A stretch of 64,000 nt of DNA, taken from assembly GCA_003116995.1 (NCBI GenBank), contig BDSL01000191.1, positions 20,730 to 84,729 of the forward strand. The letters run 5' to 3'. A model generated the notes under the pieces. It was not told the origin of the DNA. It did not search any database and saw only the letters and a list, made by a program, of their open reading frames with translations. Source of the stretch: Yamagishiella unicocca. Its lineage: Eukaryota > Chlorophyta > Chlorophyceae > Chlamydomonadales > Volvocaceae. The position numbers and the translations under genes were made by a program. Numbering within the stretch: the first letter of the stretch is position 1; the number at the start of each line of letters is the position of its first letter. This document shows positions 1 through 12,261 of this stretch, one piece after another.

Positions 1-2084
1 TCGTACACCGCAATAGTGAAAAAGGTGCGGGCGAGGGGCAGCCGCAACTGTCTTCGTCCTCTCGGTGCCTTTGGCTAAAGCGGTCTTAAAAACCACCCAC
101 CCACCCGCCCATCCCCCCACGATGTGTCCACAACGTCAGGTCAGGAGTTCTCTTGACACCACCGCTCACCCGCCCATCCCCGTTTCCCCCAGCTTCATTT
201 CCCCTGTTGTCGGTTGTCGGTTTCATCCCTGCTCCCGGTGCCGTCCCCGCACACCTCCCCGCCACTCCTCGCCTCGCCCCACCCACCATTGCCGCCGCCA
301 CCGCCACCTGCTTCTGGTCCAGCAGCTCGTTCTCCTTCTTGGCAGCCTCGCGCCGCCGCCGCCCCTCCATAGCCTGAAGGGTGCCAGGGAGGCGGCAGTA
401 GCAGCAGCAGCAGCAGCGGCAGTAGCAACGGTACGTGAGGCACGATCGAGCCGAGGGAAGGAGGCCAAAGCAAGCACACGGCGTAATAGGACAAGACAGG
501 AATGGGGATGCGGACGGGGCGCGGTGGGTCGGTGGGTCTGAGGGTCGCAGCTCCTCCCCCCTGCACCCACCTGAGCGGCTAGCTCCGCTCGGTACACCTC
601 GGAAGACATTGGCACGATCGGACCTGCGGGTCGGTGGTTCGGTGGGTCGGTTGGCGGGAGTGGTTGGCGGAGCGACATGAGGACGTCTGGGCGTTACTTC
701 CCTCGGTTCCGCAAGAAACGCTTGAGCTTCCCCCGATTGCTTTCCCCTCCCCATCCCCCCATCCACCAACCGCACTATCCACATCGGCACCCCTCTAAAA
801 ACACACACCATCCCGATGCCCCCACGTCCTCCGCCCACTCACCCACGGCCTTATCGCCCCGGGGCACCCCCGGCACCCGGGCTCCCCCCCGACGGCTCTC
901 CAGCCCCCGGGGTCGCCCCGGCCACAGCCTCCCCTCCTCCTCCAGCTCCACCTGGCGCGCCAGGACCTTGGCCTCGGCCTGCCTCCTGTTGTCGGCCGGT
1001 TCGTCGGCAAGAACGGGGAGCAGCCGGGCAAGAAGGGGCGCGGGATAGGAGAGGGGGCGGAGGAAGGGAGGGGTAGGAGAGGAGGAGGTACCTCAACACC
1101 CCGATGTTTCCACGCCACACACATATCGACCGTGTGGGCAAACCTTTCATCTCCTCCTAGGTTTCATCTCCCCCCTCTATTAGTATACGGACCCATGGGT
1201 CTGCCCTCCCAACGGACCTGTTGACCTTCTTCACCAGCTCCGCCAAGTGAGCCCGCAGGTCGGGGTTGTGGAACTGGTCGGGGCGGGTGAGCAGCTGCTG
1301 GTAGGCGTCCGCGGCCTCGGACAGCAGACCGTGGTTCTCCAGCCGGCGGGCGTGCGCCATCAGGTCCTCAGCCTGGCGGGGAGGAGACGGTGGGGAGGAG
1401 ACGGAGGGGAGATGGGGGGGCCGGGGTTGGGTTTCGGAGGGGGGAGAGGGGAGGGGGGCCTGGGGTGTCCCGAGGAGAGGAGTATGACGAAACCCGTCGC
1501 TCGACACGCGGGGGGGGGGAGGTGGCGAGGAAGGGGGGAGGGGGGAGGGGGAGGGGCAAGGATGGGATGCTGATGAGGCGGGAGCTGGGGGCGGGGGGTT
1601 GCGAGGAAAATCCGTTGGTTTGGGGTGGCAGGATAGAGACATGCCGGCGTGGAGGTATGAGGGAAGGTTTCGGTGGAGTAGAGCCACGGAAATGTTGCTT
1701 CCAGGAAGGCTTTTAACAGGGTTTTGGATGGGGTTTAGCGAGCCTCGCTGCCGCTCCATTCAGAAACGTGTTTGTTACCACCCCTATCGCCGCAGGCGCG
1801 TTACCACAACTCTTTACTTATGTTTGGCTATGCCACCTCATCTCCTGCACACGTGTCAGTTCCCTCCCTTGCCATCCCGCCTGCCGTCGCTACGTCTGCT
1901 TTACCGTGGGGATGGGATGGATCTTCTTAAGCTTTTCCCAGAGCAGTTTATGCTCCATGGCTCTTTCATCGTTGATCTTCTCTGCCATGCGCATCTTCTC
2001 CCAGGCTTTCCTGTAGTTGTCGTTGCCATCTTTCTTCAACAGAGCGTCGACGCCGTCACGCCCTTTCCCGTTGCGACCCGGCAT
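1..2084 (-). CDS. Coiled-coil protein of unknown function, 5' part (runs off the window)
   Basis: I do not recognise this protein. Five exons fit GT..AG rules and phase: 2084-1905 (ATG at 2084; 60 codons ending HPIPT), 1372-1218, 985-952, 373-308 and 47-1. The protein is rich in Lys, Glu and Arg and should form charged helices. Exon 1 has DNYRKAWEKMRMAEKINDE. Exon 2 (LENHGLLSEAADAYQQLL) has the look of one TPR-like helical hairpin. Exons 3-4 give RQAEAKVLARQAMEGRRRRE and KKENELLDQKQ, a likely coiled coil. The last visible exon reads LRLPLARTFFTIAVY. Introns are C/T-rich and 220-600 bases long. The gene is divergent from RPB7. A ciliary or scaffold protein would fit, but that is a guess. Exons 1, 2 and 4 are well supported; exons 3 and 5 are short and less sure. 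Confidence 0.6.
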
Positions 2085-2705
2085 TCGCTTAAGAGTGGCA
2101 CTCGAAGCTGAGGAGGTGTCACTGGGCGCTAAGGCAGGACTCTAGGCAAGGCCGCAGTTACTTAAGCACTACCGGTAGTTATGGGTTTTCGCAGTAACAT
2201 ACTCGAGGATTGTCAATTTTTACATATAATGATCAAATAATTATACGTGTGGTGTTAATAATTGACGAAATCCGCTTCCCGGAAGAGAAGTAGTCACTAT
2301 GCACGGCCACTGCAGTTTTTGTCCGGTAGAACCCTATAACGCACGTTCAACAAGGAAGAAGCAAAGTCACTTCCACATACGTAAATTTACTACACACGGC
2401 GTCAATGGGAAGCAGGTTCCAATGCTGAGTATTTCAGACGGCTTGCCGTACTGCCGATCCCGCTTGCCGCTTCCTCCCCCATGTAGGCCCATGTGGTAAA
2501 CTTACGGGTGATTCACTTTGCATGTTTCAAGCTGAACTGGTAGTATTCCTTGAACGTCAGGGCAGCGCACACTGCGGACTTCTGCTTACCATTGCAAATA
2601 AGAAGCAACTAATCCATAGTGACTGCTCATTGATAATAACTAACGAAACGCCTTAACGGCCGCCACCAATTAGCAGGGCGGTCGGGGCCCCTGGGCCCGG
2701 GCGAG
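2085..2705. promoter_or_regulatory. Divergent promoter region between the coiled-coil gene and RPB7
   Basis: About 620 bases separate the two divergent start codons and hold no convincing ORF. The stretch near 2210-2260 is AT-rich, unlike its surroundings. No unambiguous TATA box could be assigned to either gene, so this is called a shared promoter region from position only. Confidence 0.4.
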
Positions 2706-5700
2706 ATGTTCTATTACCTGACGCTCAACAAAGCCATAGACGTGCACCCCAAACATTTCGGATCGAAGCTTCGTGAGGTCATCCGGGAAAAGCTTATCGC
2801 CGAGGTCAGGAGCCCTGTCAGTTTTGGCGGGGGCGGCCCTCTGGCCCACGCATCCCAACAGACGGCCTGAACCTGGACGGAACCCTGCGCGCAGACTGAG
2901 GGCACGTGTACGGGGAAGTACGGCTATGTGGTCGCGGTGACCAAGGTGGACGACATTGGACGGGTGCGTTCCGGGACCTCCTGCGGTGCGGTCTCCTGCG
3001 CATCCTGACCGCCACCCGCGGCTCACGTAGGCCGCTTGGGGACACCGCCAGCCGCACCGCCACGCACGCTATCCCACCGCACCCGACCTCCACTCCGCCA
3101 TCCCGCCTTCGCCCGTCACCGCACTGCACACGCGTGCTAGGTCGCCGCCTTCGCCCCTCCCCTCGCCGCCCCTGCCCTCCCCCCACCACCCTACTTGCCC
3201 GACCCCCCCTTCCCCCCGATATGCACCAACTACATTACCCCAGTCGAGTTACCGGTTCTTTACTTGTAATTCCCCCGATCTTGCCCCAAACACACACTGC
3301 ATCCACCAAGTGAGCACCGCGCGCCTGTCACTTGGAAAGCCTCCACCACGGGTGGGGGGGTGGGACCGGGCAGCGGCCGAAGGGACGGCAGCACAGGACC
3401 CCACCCCCCCTCCACCCCCCCGCCCTGCCCCCTCCTGGTCGACCCTGGGAGGCAGCTGATGCTCCCAGCACGCCCGGATCTTGCCTTGCCCCCTTACTGC
3501 TGTGAGCCGCCTGCCGTCCCGTCCCGCCCCCTCCCTGTTCATGACTGCTTTCCTCTCAACCTCCCCGTCGGCACACCCTCATGAACCAATCTACCCTCGC
3601 ACCCCTTACCCCACCCCCACCTGCCGCCCTTCACTGCCTTCCCCCACCCTCACGGCATTGCCGCCACCCCCTCCAGGGCCGCATCCGCCAGGACCAGTCG
3701 GGTTTCGCCACCTTCGACGTCACGTACGGCTGCATCGTGTGCCGGCCGTACAAGGGGGAGGTGCTGGATGCGGTCGTGACGTCAGTCAACAAGGTGGGGT
3801 AGCGGCGGAAGGGAGGGGAGGAGAGCGGCGGAAGGGCGGGGCGGGGGCAGCCCTCGGGGCGGCTGCGGGGCTCCCGGAGGGTTCCCTGGAGCCACTGCCG
3901 GAGCGGGTTGCGCCCGGATGTGGGTGTTAGGGTCGCCGGGTTGTTGCGGCCTTCCCCGTGTGTGGCCGAGTGGGGCTGAACTGACGGGGCTGGTTTCAGC
4001 GTGTAGGACTGTGTCCCGCGCGGCGGCCCCATGTGCCACCCTCCGCGGCCCCATGTGCCACCCCCCGCGGCCCCATGTGCCACCCCCCGCGGCCCCATGT
4101 GCCACCCGGGTGCCAAGCCGCACATCCTCGACCTCCGACTCTCATGCCGCGCAACCCCCCCGCAGCCCTGCCGGGGGGGTTGCTTGCACACCAACCCCCC
4201 GTGTCAGCCCCCTCCCCCCGCCTCCACCGCACGGAAGCGCCCCCATCGCGACACACCCACCCACACAAACACATACGCACACGCCTCCTCTCTACCCCGG
4301 CCCCCCCTTCCGCAGATGGGCTTCTTCGCGCAGGCGGGGCCGCTGCAGCTGTTCGTCACGCAGCACGTGAGTGCCGTACTGCGCTGCGCTGCTGCCGTAC
4401 ATGTCGATACACGTGATGCGCAGGGGAAGAAGGGGCCGGAGGGGAAGGGGTGCAGCGGCGTGGGGACGGTTTGTTTCAGGTGTTCCGGAAGAGGGTTGTT
4501 AGGCAGCAAGCGACAGCGGCTCTGGATTGAGAGAAGCCAGGAGATGTGTACGGCGACACAGGAGGATGCGGAAGTGAAAGCCTGGGTTGGGAGGTTGGCG
4601 AGAAGACCGGGTTGCATGACGTCGAAAGCGGACGTCGGAAAGCAGCCGTGTAATAGTTGGAGGGGGGCGGCGAAGAGGGAAGCATCGGCCGCAGCTATGG
4701 GCGCATGGGTTGGTAGGGAGGCGGACGTGAGGGTGTGGGTCACACGAGCCAGGTCTCTAAAATTACTTGGCTCTTAACCATTCGCAGCGATAAGTCCCTC
4801 CCACCCACCCCCGTCCGCGATCCCCGATCCAACTCGGCGACAGTTGATTCCTGAGGAGTTCGAGTTCGATGCCTCGGGGGACAACAGCTGGATCTCGGTG
4901 GATCAGACCACCCATATTCAAAATGGCACGCACGTGCGGATCCGGATCGTGGGCATCAAGTATGATCCCACGGAAGTGGTGAGCGCAGCAGCGGGCCGCG
5001 GCAGCCGGCAGGGGGGGTTTAACGAGAATCCGCCGGCATGGCGGGGAGGGAGGGCACCGGGCCGGCCAGGGGGTGGTGAGGAATCTGGCGCATCGGCAGT
5101 GGGCCGCTCCTTGGCGAGAACATCCTAAACTCTCCTGTTACCGGAGTACGGCGGCGGTGGCAAGAGGACGCTGTCCGCACCAATCCCTGCGGTTCCGCCA
5201 GTGACGTTGCCAGTGGGTCCTCCCGCGGCTCGGCTCCACCCGACACACCCAGCCTGGGGGGCTCCGCTGCCAAGCTGCCTGCTCCGGCTGCCGCAGCGTT
5301 TGTCCCTGCCTCGCCACCCCTACTCACAACGCCCGCCCCCCGCCACCCCCCCCCCCCACTCCCCCCGCCACTCCCCCCCGCCACTTCCCCCCGCCACTCC
5401 CCCCGCCACTTCCCCCCGCCACTCCCCCCGCCACTCCCCCCGCCACTCCCCCCCCACTTCCCCCCGCCACTCCCCCCCGCCACTCCCCCCCGCCACTCCC
5501 CCCCGCGCGTCACTCGGCCCGACCCACTGATCCGCCTGCTGACTGCTGCGCCGCCTCCATGCCTGTACGCACCCTCACCGCCACCTGTGAGCGCAGCCTG
5601 ACCCCCTCACCCCCTCGTCCTCCCCCCCCCTCGTCCTCCCCCCCCTCCCCTCTGCCCCACTCGCTAGTTTTGCATCGCCACCATGAAGGAGGACTACCTG

Positions 5701-5727
5701 GGAGTCATCGGCAGCGACTTCTCGTGA
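2706..5727 (+). CDS. RPB7: DNA-directed RNA polymerase II subunit RPB7
   Basis: RPB7 pairs with RPB4 to form the Pol II stalk, which binds nascent RNA and helps initiation in the nucleus. Six exons join in phase to a 176-aa protein, close to the 170-odd aa of other RPB7s: 2706-2804, 2895-2963, 3677-3793, 4316-4366, 4844-4978 and 5668-5727 (TGA). The N-terminal tip domain runs MFYYLTLNKAIDVHPKHFG then TEGTCTGKYGYVVAVTKVDD, matching the EGTCTGKYG signature. The OB-fold part has CRPYKGEVLDAVVTSVNK, GFFAQAGPLQLFVTQH and LIPEEFEFDASGDNSW. The C-terminus is MKEDYLGVIGSDFS, matching the DDYLG ending. All junctions keep frame. Introns 3 and 5 contain minisatellites. Gene identity is firm; the exon edges rest on splice consensus plus family alignment from memory. 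Confidence 0.95.
4024..4107 (+). repeat. 22-bp tandem repeat in RPB7 intron 3
   Basis: Nearly four copies of a 22-bp unit with core GCGGCCCCATGTGCCACCC. It lies between RPB7 exons 3 and 4, so it does not affect coding. Confidence 0.9.
5336..5508 (+). repeat. CCGCCACTCCCC minisatellite in RPB7 intron 5
   Basis: More than ten imperfect 11-14 bp units of the type CCGCCACTCCCCC. The plus strand is almost pure C/A/T with scattered G. It lies between exon 5 (ends 4978) and exon 6 (starts 5668). Confidence 0.9.
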
Positions 5728-7650
5728 AGGGGGTCGGGGGTGGGGGGAGGGGGAGGGGAGGGGGGAGGGGAGGGGCGCTGGGCAGCTCCGGAACCAGGCA
5801 CCATGGCAGAGCGACGGAGGGGCGCTGGGCGGCTCCGGAACCAGGCACCATGGCAGGGCGACGGAGGGGCGTTGTTGGAAGCCTCCCGATGCGCCTCTCT
5901 CCTCGCCAATTGTGACACTGTGTGTCGACGTTTGCCGATGAGGTCGAGAGGTGCTTGCCCCCGGGGTAGGCGCCTGGTGCTTCGGTGCGACATAACGTGT
6001 GTGTGCGTGTGCGTGTAGCCTGCCCGGAGCAGCTCCGGCGGCCTGATGCAGTCCATGGGCGACAGATTGGTCACGACAGCCGTACCTTTTCCTCTATGCG
6101 GCCGCGCCGGATACCTTACGGCGGCACGTCTGTGTTTGGGGGGCGGACTTGACTCGTTGTGACGGCGAAACGTGGTGTCGCAGGGAGGTCCTGGGGGTCT
6201 GGGGGGTTATAAGAGAATACGCGAATCCACGGCCGACAAACCTGGAGGGCGGTGACGGCGAGGTCCAGGGGGGGCGAGAAGACCCGGTGCCAGGGGGGAC
6301 GCGCCGGGGGGGTCCAACGCACACCACACCCACGAGAGAGCGGCCTGCGCTGGCCATGCGTGCGATTGACTGGCGACTGTGTGCCGACCCGTGGGTCAGG
6401 CGGATTTGTTTTGGGTCCTCCGTTTCCGGTCTATCCGCCAACGTGGGGACGGGGTTGAGGAGCCGCGGCGCGGCTTCACAGTTCGCTGTACGTCCTCACC
6501 GTGAGACACTACGTTCGCTGTAGTTCGCTGTACGTCCTCACCGTGAGACCAGCGGCCGCTGCTGGCCGCCGGCTACGCCCGGCTGGCGTGTGCCGATGGT
6601 TATGTGACCTACACGATGTTAGGCGAACGTAAGTCTTTTGGCTGCGCTCGGGTGGCGCTGTCGTGTGCCGATGGCTCGCGGTGGATTGGGTGGTGCTGTC
6701 GCGCTTCCGAGAGACTTGTGGCCGCGGATGTGCGTTGGATGGAAAGTGCGTTTCGCCGTTCTAGCTAAGCGCAAGTGAGCGGGAAACCCCATATCGCGTA
6801 TAGATGCACTTCCCAACGTGTCACGGGCCGTGAACCAGTTGGGGCGGTTGTACGAAGGTGGGCTCGACCGACTGCGTAACGATGGCCCTGTAACGCGACT
6901 CATTCAGTTTATGGAGCTGGCTGGCAGGTTACGGCACTAAGCGGCCAGAGGGGCTTGGGGCCGCGCGCTTTGGGCCGAACACTGGTAGTTCGGGGGTGAG
7001 GGATTGTTTGTGGCCACATCAACGCCAGCTGTAAATGGCAACAGCGTCACAGCCACAGCGGGACCAGCAGGTTGTCTACTGCACAGACAGCCTGTTGGCG
7101 TGTGGGGTCGGGGATGGCTGTGGGACTAATGCGCGCTCCTTTGTTGCACGTGCTTCAGTCTCATAAAGGGTTCGGTTGGCCTGCATGGAACTGAGGCAGG
7201 GATTGTTATACAGACCCTTACAGTCGAGCGCAGCAGACATATTGGGTGTAGACGTCGCGCAATAAAGAAGCAGTAGCTCTAGCTCTTGGTAGCATCGGCC
7301 GGACGTTGCGGTCCTTTCAACACGCGCTATAAGCCCAGTCCCTCATATGACTTTCGTATACTGCCAATTAAATGCCTTCGCGAACGCTTAGTTCCGATCA
7401 GTTCTGCCCTGGTTCCGCCGTTCCGAGCTTTGGATCCGTGTTGGCAGTCCATGGGATGTGTACGAAAACAGCGTTATTCACTTTGAACACTTTGCGCCTT
7501 AGTGTGATGTACCCATCAATCTTGCCAAGTTTGGCTGGGCTGTCGGCAATCGTTTTTGGTATCGTTCATAGCCTGAGACGAGTTCAAGTATCACTCCTTG
7601 AATGTGATGTCCAAGTAACCAAATAATAGCCTAGACGTTACGGGAACGCG
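5728..7650. other. RPB7 3' region and intergenic DNA
   Basis: No ORF here looks coding. A TGTAA poly(A) signal candidate lies at 6889-6893, which would give RPB7 a 3' UTR of about 1.1 kb; another TGTAA is near 7031. A 28-bp direct repeat (AGTTCGCTGTACGTCCTCAC...) occurs twice between 6479 and 6549. A small tandem GGCGCTGGGC(A/G)GCTCCGGAAC unit occurs near 5776 and 5820. The rest shows nothing I can name; the promoter of the next gene must lie at its right end. Confidence 0.5.
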
Positions 7651-10600
7651 ATGGGCGCCCTTCCTGCTCGCAACTTCGCTGATGTGCTTTGCGGGCTAAG
7701 CGTTCCTGCCCTGGACACCTTGGTCGATAATTTTCAGTCAGTTCCTTGGGGATATAAAACGTCGTGCTTCAAGAGTGCCCGACTATGTTGCCGCGCGCTG
7801 CGAGACGCGCTGGATGCAGGCGTGCGCCGTTTGCAGCTTACAGTGCATTCGGATGGATACAGCCAGGACGTACTGGCAACGCCTCTAGCTCGCTGGCCTC
7901 GCTGCAGCGAAGTGGCGGTTCGCCTAGTTCCAACCGTGATTTCGGGTTGCCAAGACGACGTTTTGGACGAGCGGACAATGGCCCGCCTCTTACTTCTGCC
8001 TTTCGCCGACCAGCCGTCACCAAAGAACCGACAGCCAATCACGCACGTGTCGTATGGGACGTACATCGATGACGATGGGTACCATGAGTATGACATCTTC
8101 GCGCCCATGCCGTTGTTGGAAATGCCCTCCCTGGCACGTCTGCTGCCACACCTAAGGGCGCTGAACCTACACAACATTCCCGGTGGCATATCAAACGATC
8201 CTCTACAGCAGCAGCTGATGTACGACGCGCTAGCAACTCTGCCATTCCTTGAGGGCCTTACGCTGCCCAGCTGCCAGGGCCTGGAGCGTGCGGGGGCGCT
8301 GGCGGGGCGCCTTCGCAGTCTGGAGGTCTGGGGAATCGGCAAAGAAACCGATGCGGCCCTGACCACGGCGGCGGTAGCGGCCATATCTCGACTTAGTCGG
8401 CTGACGCATCTGCGGCTGAACTACTGTCGTAGCCCACGGAACGGGGCCGACGGCGATGGTGATGTCGGCGGCTTGCATCTGCTGCTGCTGGACAGCCTTC
8501 CTCCTTCCCTGGAGCGCTTAGACTTTGTGCTCGAACGTCACACTGAGAGGTAGGCCAGTGTGAAGTCACTCGAAGGTTTCACGACATGCGAAAAGTTTGT
8601 TGGTTTTCGGTCTTGATGCAGATATCAGAAAATTAGGTCCAGCAGCGCCTCGTCACCATGGGGGCATGTGTTCCAGCAGGTGGAATCACCATAGATGCCA
8701 AGGTAGATATCCGATACTTTGAGGCTGTGTGCTGCAGAACGGTGTGGTGCGCGATTGATCCTGACAGGCCTGGCTAACATGGCCGCGCGCTGATGCGTCC
8801 TCGCTGCCCTGCCCAGGTGGTTGCCGAATAGGCTCGTCTTGGAGCTGCGGGAGGGCCGGCTGCTGTCCCTGGAGGAGAGCGGCTCTTCTCCTAGTACAGC
8901 GCTGTCTGCTCGCGTACCCATGGCTCGGCTGCTGTTGGCGTGCAAGGCGATGCCGAAGCGGCTGGAGTGCATTCGCCTGGAGGGGGTGTCCCTGGAGCGA
9001 CATGACGACCTGGAGCGGGGAGAGATGGGGCCGGTGCTGGAGCTGCTGCGGTGCTCGTCAAGGGTGGAGACAGCGGAGCTGCGGGTGTGCTCCGGCGTGC
9101 CCTCAGTGATGGTGCTGCAGGCCATTCAGCTGCTGGGCTTCCCAAATAGCCTGAAGATGCAACCTTCATGGAACGTGCTCCCGTTAAGCCTGCAGCTGCC
9201 GCCCGTAGAACCCCACTGTGGGACATCCTGCATGTGGCCACCACCGCCAGAGACAGCTGCGGCTTTGGCACCAGTCAGCGGGGTGGAGGTGGAGGAAGAG
9301 GGAGACACGGCGTCGACATCGATCGCTGCTGAGGGGCCTCTCCTTCCATTCGGACCGAGCTCACTGGAGGCCGTCCTGCAGCGCATGACCAAGCCTCTAG
9401 CTGCGGAAGGTGCCAACGCCCCCAGCCCTCGTGGTCTCCTCCTTCACGGCCCTTTGATTACCGCACTGGCGCAGGCACCAAAGCCCGCACTGGGGGCTTG
9501 GATCAGGCAGCTGCGGAAGGCGGCAGCTGGTAGCTAAAGCACGGGGCCCAGACAAGGACATTTATGACGGCGGACATGGTGGCTTCTTTTCTCTTGCGCT
9601 AGCACACCGACCCGCAGCCTTCGTCCTCGTGGATTGCTTCCCCCAGCACTCCATGTCGGCCGTGGTGGCGGCGGCTGCGTCCCAGAACGGAGCCGCGCTG
9701 GACGCGGCTGTTGTGGAACACCTGGGCCCGACGCTGGCAGCGGCGATAGCGGAGGTGCCGGGTGGCGTGGAGGTCGTACCGCTGCGAGCCGTCAGCAACT
9801 CCTACAGGTTTTCGGGGGCCTTAAGTCCGACAACATACCTGCTTTGGAGCACTGCACAGCAGGTGGGCTGAGTCGGGCTTGGGTAGGCATTTGGGGGTTT
9901 GTAAAAACCGTTTTACGCGACGGGACAGGATAGTTGGCGCATGGTCGTCGGACACCAACTTTGTGGGCGCATGCTGGAGCACTGGGACTGACTACCGCAA
10001 ACCTGTGGAGACGGCCTGTCGGAGCTGTGTAAAAGAAAATAAATAGAAAAGAAAAGATAAAGCGCGGTGACGTGCAACGCGTATGACCGAGAACCAGGTG
10101 GGCGGAATTGGGCGCGGCGAGGCGAGTGGCGGTGCAGCCCGGCGCCCTGCCCGGATACCTACCGTTGTTACCGTGGCGGCGTGAGATGCCAGCAGCGAAA
10201 GTCCTGGACCGTCCCGTGTCTTGAACCGCGCCGCCGTGCCGTTTGGGAAACCGTGGTGACAGCAAGGGTCGCAAACGCACGCGCACATCGGCAAAACAAA
10301 ACGGGGTCCGCGGGGTGGGGAGGAGTCGGACGGCTCAGGTGTCTCAGGTGTTTCACTGACATCGTTCCCGTGTTGTAAGGCAGGTGGCTCACGCGGGAGC
10401 TCGCGGTTTTGGGGGTTTCAGCTGGCGTATCGCGTTCTGTCGCCCACCCCACCCCTGGGACAGCTGCTGGGTGGATTCTGTGCGAGGCACGCAGCAGCCT
10501 CAGGTCACTCCTCGCCCTGAGGTCCGACCAGCTCGTTACTCCGCCAACGGCTGGTTCCCTGCACCGAACATCCGAGCCGCCGTGCAGGTGATGGAGGAGC

Positions 10601-10710
10601 GGCTCAACGGGTCGGCCGCAGCCGCCGCTGGCGACGTCGGGGAAAGGCTGCAGCACGTGCTGGAGCTGTGGGACGAGCTGCGCGAGCAGCCAGAGCACGC
10701 TTTCTCCTAG
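7651..10710 (+). CDS. F-box/LRR-type protein (algal family)
   Basis: Four exons join in phase to about 696 aa: 7651-8549, 8817-9529, 9618-9807 and 10422-10710 (TAG). Residues 40-65 (SARLCCRALRDALDAGVRRL) resemble the C-terminal half of an F-box followed by a first LRR strand. Later leucine-rich stretches are LPHLRALNLHNIPGG, LPFLEGLTLPSCQG and LSRLTHLRLNYCRS. Such proteins are common in volvocine algae and are thought to be substrate adaptors of SCF ubiquitin ligases; that role is inferred from family resemblance. The canonical LP start of an F-box is weak, so a plain LRR protein is possible. Exons 1-3 are firm. The start of exon 4 is less sure, since an acceptor about 50 bases downstream also keeps frame. 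A TGTAA signal follows at 10847. Confidence 0.75.
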
Positions 10711-10846
10711 GCCTTACACAGGGCGAGGGGGTGAGGGGCAGCTCATGTGTGTGCCGTGAGTGACAGAGGGCTACAAACTGTGTGCAAGGCCACCCAGTGA
10801 GCGCAGCAGCAGGACACGGCAACATGGTCACATTGCGAGGTCTTGT

Positions 10847-10851
10847 TGTAA
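10847..10851 (+). terminator. TGTAA poly(A) signal
   Basis: TGTAA, the usual poly(A) signal in Chlamydomonas and Volvox, lies 137 bases after the stop codon of the F-box/LRR-type gene. Confidence 0.6.
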
Positions 10852-11858
10852 CGGTTACAGTTGCGGTTACGGTTGCGAGGTCTTGTTGAAAGTCGTGGTG
10901 GGCGACATTCGCATCAGGGACCGCGTCGAGTAGTGTATGAAGAGGCAGAACGAGTACTAGCAGTGCGCAGGTGCAATAGTAGTGATAGGGACCGACAGGG
11001 CTTTCCTGAACTTTTAGCATGCCGTGATGCATACACGTGCAGTGCTGTTGGTGCCGGAAGTACGTTTTTATAAACCACGTGTTCCGCTGCGATCTGTCCA
11101 CCTCTGAGCACAGGGGTGAATCGGCTCAGGTCAGGTGGCGCTCGACATGGAGGGCGGTGGAGGACGTAGTGCAGTGCAGTCGGGCAAGTAGGCAGTAACA
11201 CCTCAGATGATCGATAGCACACCCTTTACATGTGTGCCCTAAATCGTAAAATGACAGTATCTACCGTTGTGTCATTCGTGGCTATAAAGACTCCTACTTT
11301 CGCCCTGAAATGAAACCGTCGCTGCAATCTGTGCTTCCCTGTAGCTTGCTGCACCACCCACAACCAGCTCCCAATCACGGGCACGCAGGGGCCGCAGCCA
11401 TGGGCGCCGCCGCTCCACCCCCACCCCCACGCAAGCAGTCCGTGGCACACTCCTGCCGCCTTTCGACGCAGCATTAGCTCCCACAAGCATAGCCAGTATC
11501 TCCACCACACCACTACCCCGCCTTTCATTTGCCTCGCACCAGCCTGCCTCGCACACACTGCTGGCCACCTCCCAGCGAGCCCGCAATGGCGACCTCTTGG
11601 TTGTCGGTGTGGTGGCTCGGGCAGCAGTGTCACCCAACCAGGCTACAGCCTCTTTAACGGCATGGCTACTGCCGCCACCAGCGCCCTCACCACCGCCGAC
11701 GCCACAGCCGTTTCTCGAGGGCTCCTGGCGGGCGGCTGCGCGTGAAAGTGTGGCGGCTGTGTTCCTGCTGCTGACATCGGCTGTTGGCATAAGGCCCTCG
11801 AAGAGGCCGGGCCGTGCGAGTTCTCCACCATGACTGTGATAGTGACTGTGGTCAATAA
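10852..11858. other. Region left of the PAT-like element; weak minus-strand coding signal
   Basis: The only long ORF is on the minus strand, 11916-11272 (214 aa), and it starts inside the repeat termini of the neighbouring retroelement. Its middle (VKEAVAWLGDTAARATT and ARWEVASSVCEAGWCEANER) has a protein-like composition, but I recognise no family. It could be a broken host exon, part of the retroelement beyond its mapped end, or chance. The rest (10852-11270) shows no coding signal. Confidence 0.3.
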
Positions 11859-11910
11859 TGTCGCGACACAGTCCTGGCAACGGCAATCCTCGTATGCAGG
11901 CAACAGACTC
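11859..11910 (-). repeat. Split direct repeat Y2 (52 bp, outer right end)
   Basis: Identical to 12262-12313. Both run from TGTCGCGACACAGTCCTGG to GGCAACAGACTC. Confidence 0.9.
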
Positions 11911-11912
11911 GG

Positions 11913-12259
11913 GCACTCGGGCGTGGTTAACCTAGCTGCATGACTGCCACTGCTCGGAGTGCACGTCAGGGGCTGGTTCGAGAATGAGTCCGAGTTCAGC
12001 CTAGCATCCCGGTCCTGCCTTGATGCGCAAGGGCCAGACTTCACGAGAAGTAGCTCACTGTATACGTTACACAACTGTGGGTTCGATTCCAGGCAGTCGC
12101 GGACTGCCTGGCACAGGGACAACACGGTCCCTTAGCACCGGCGCATCGCAACGCTCGTACGGCAATAACGGATCCACTTAGACACTGCAGTCCACGCACT
12201 TAGAACCGTGACTACAGCTAAGTGACTACACTGTGTCAATCACGCACTGTGTCACGACA
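11913..12259 (-). repeat. Split direct repeat X2 (347 bp)
   Basis: Identical to 14793-15139. The junction with the following Y1 repeat (12251-12270) is a near-perfect 20-bp palindrome, GTCACGACAGCTGTCGCGAC, placed where DIRS-type elements keep sequence complementary to their two ends. Confidence 0.9.
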
Positions 12260-12261
12260 GC

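Noticed and set aside
86..838. 250-codon minus-strand ORF
   Set aside because: It spans several introns of the better-supported coiled-coil gene model; its translation is Arg/Pro/Gly-rich without structure.
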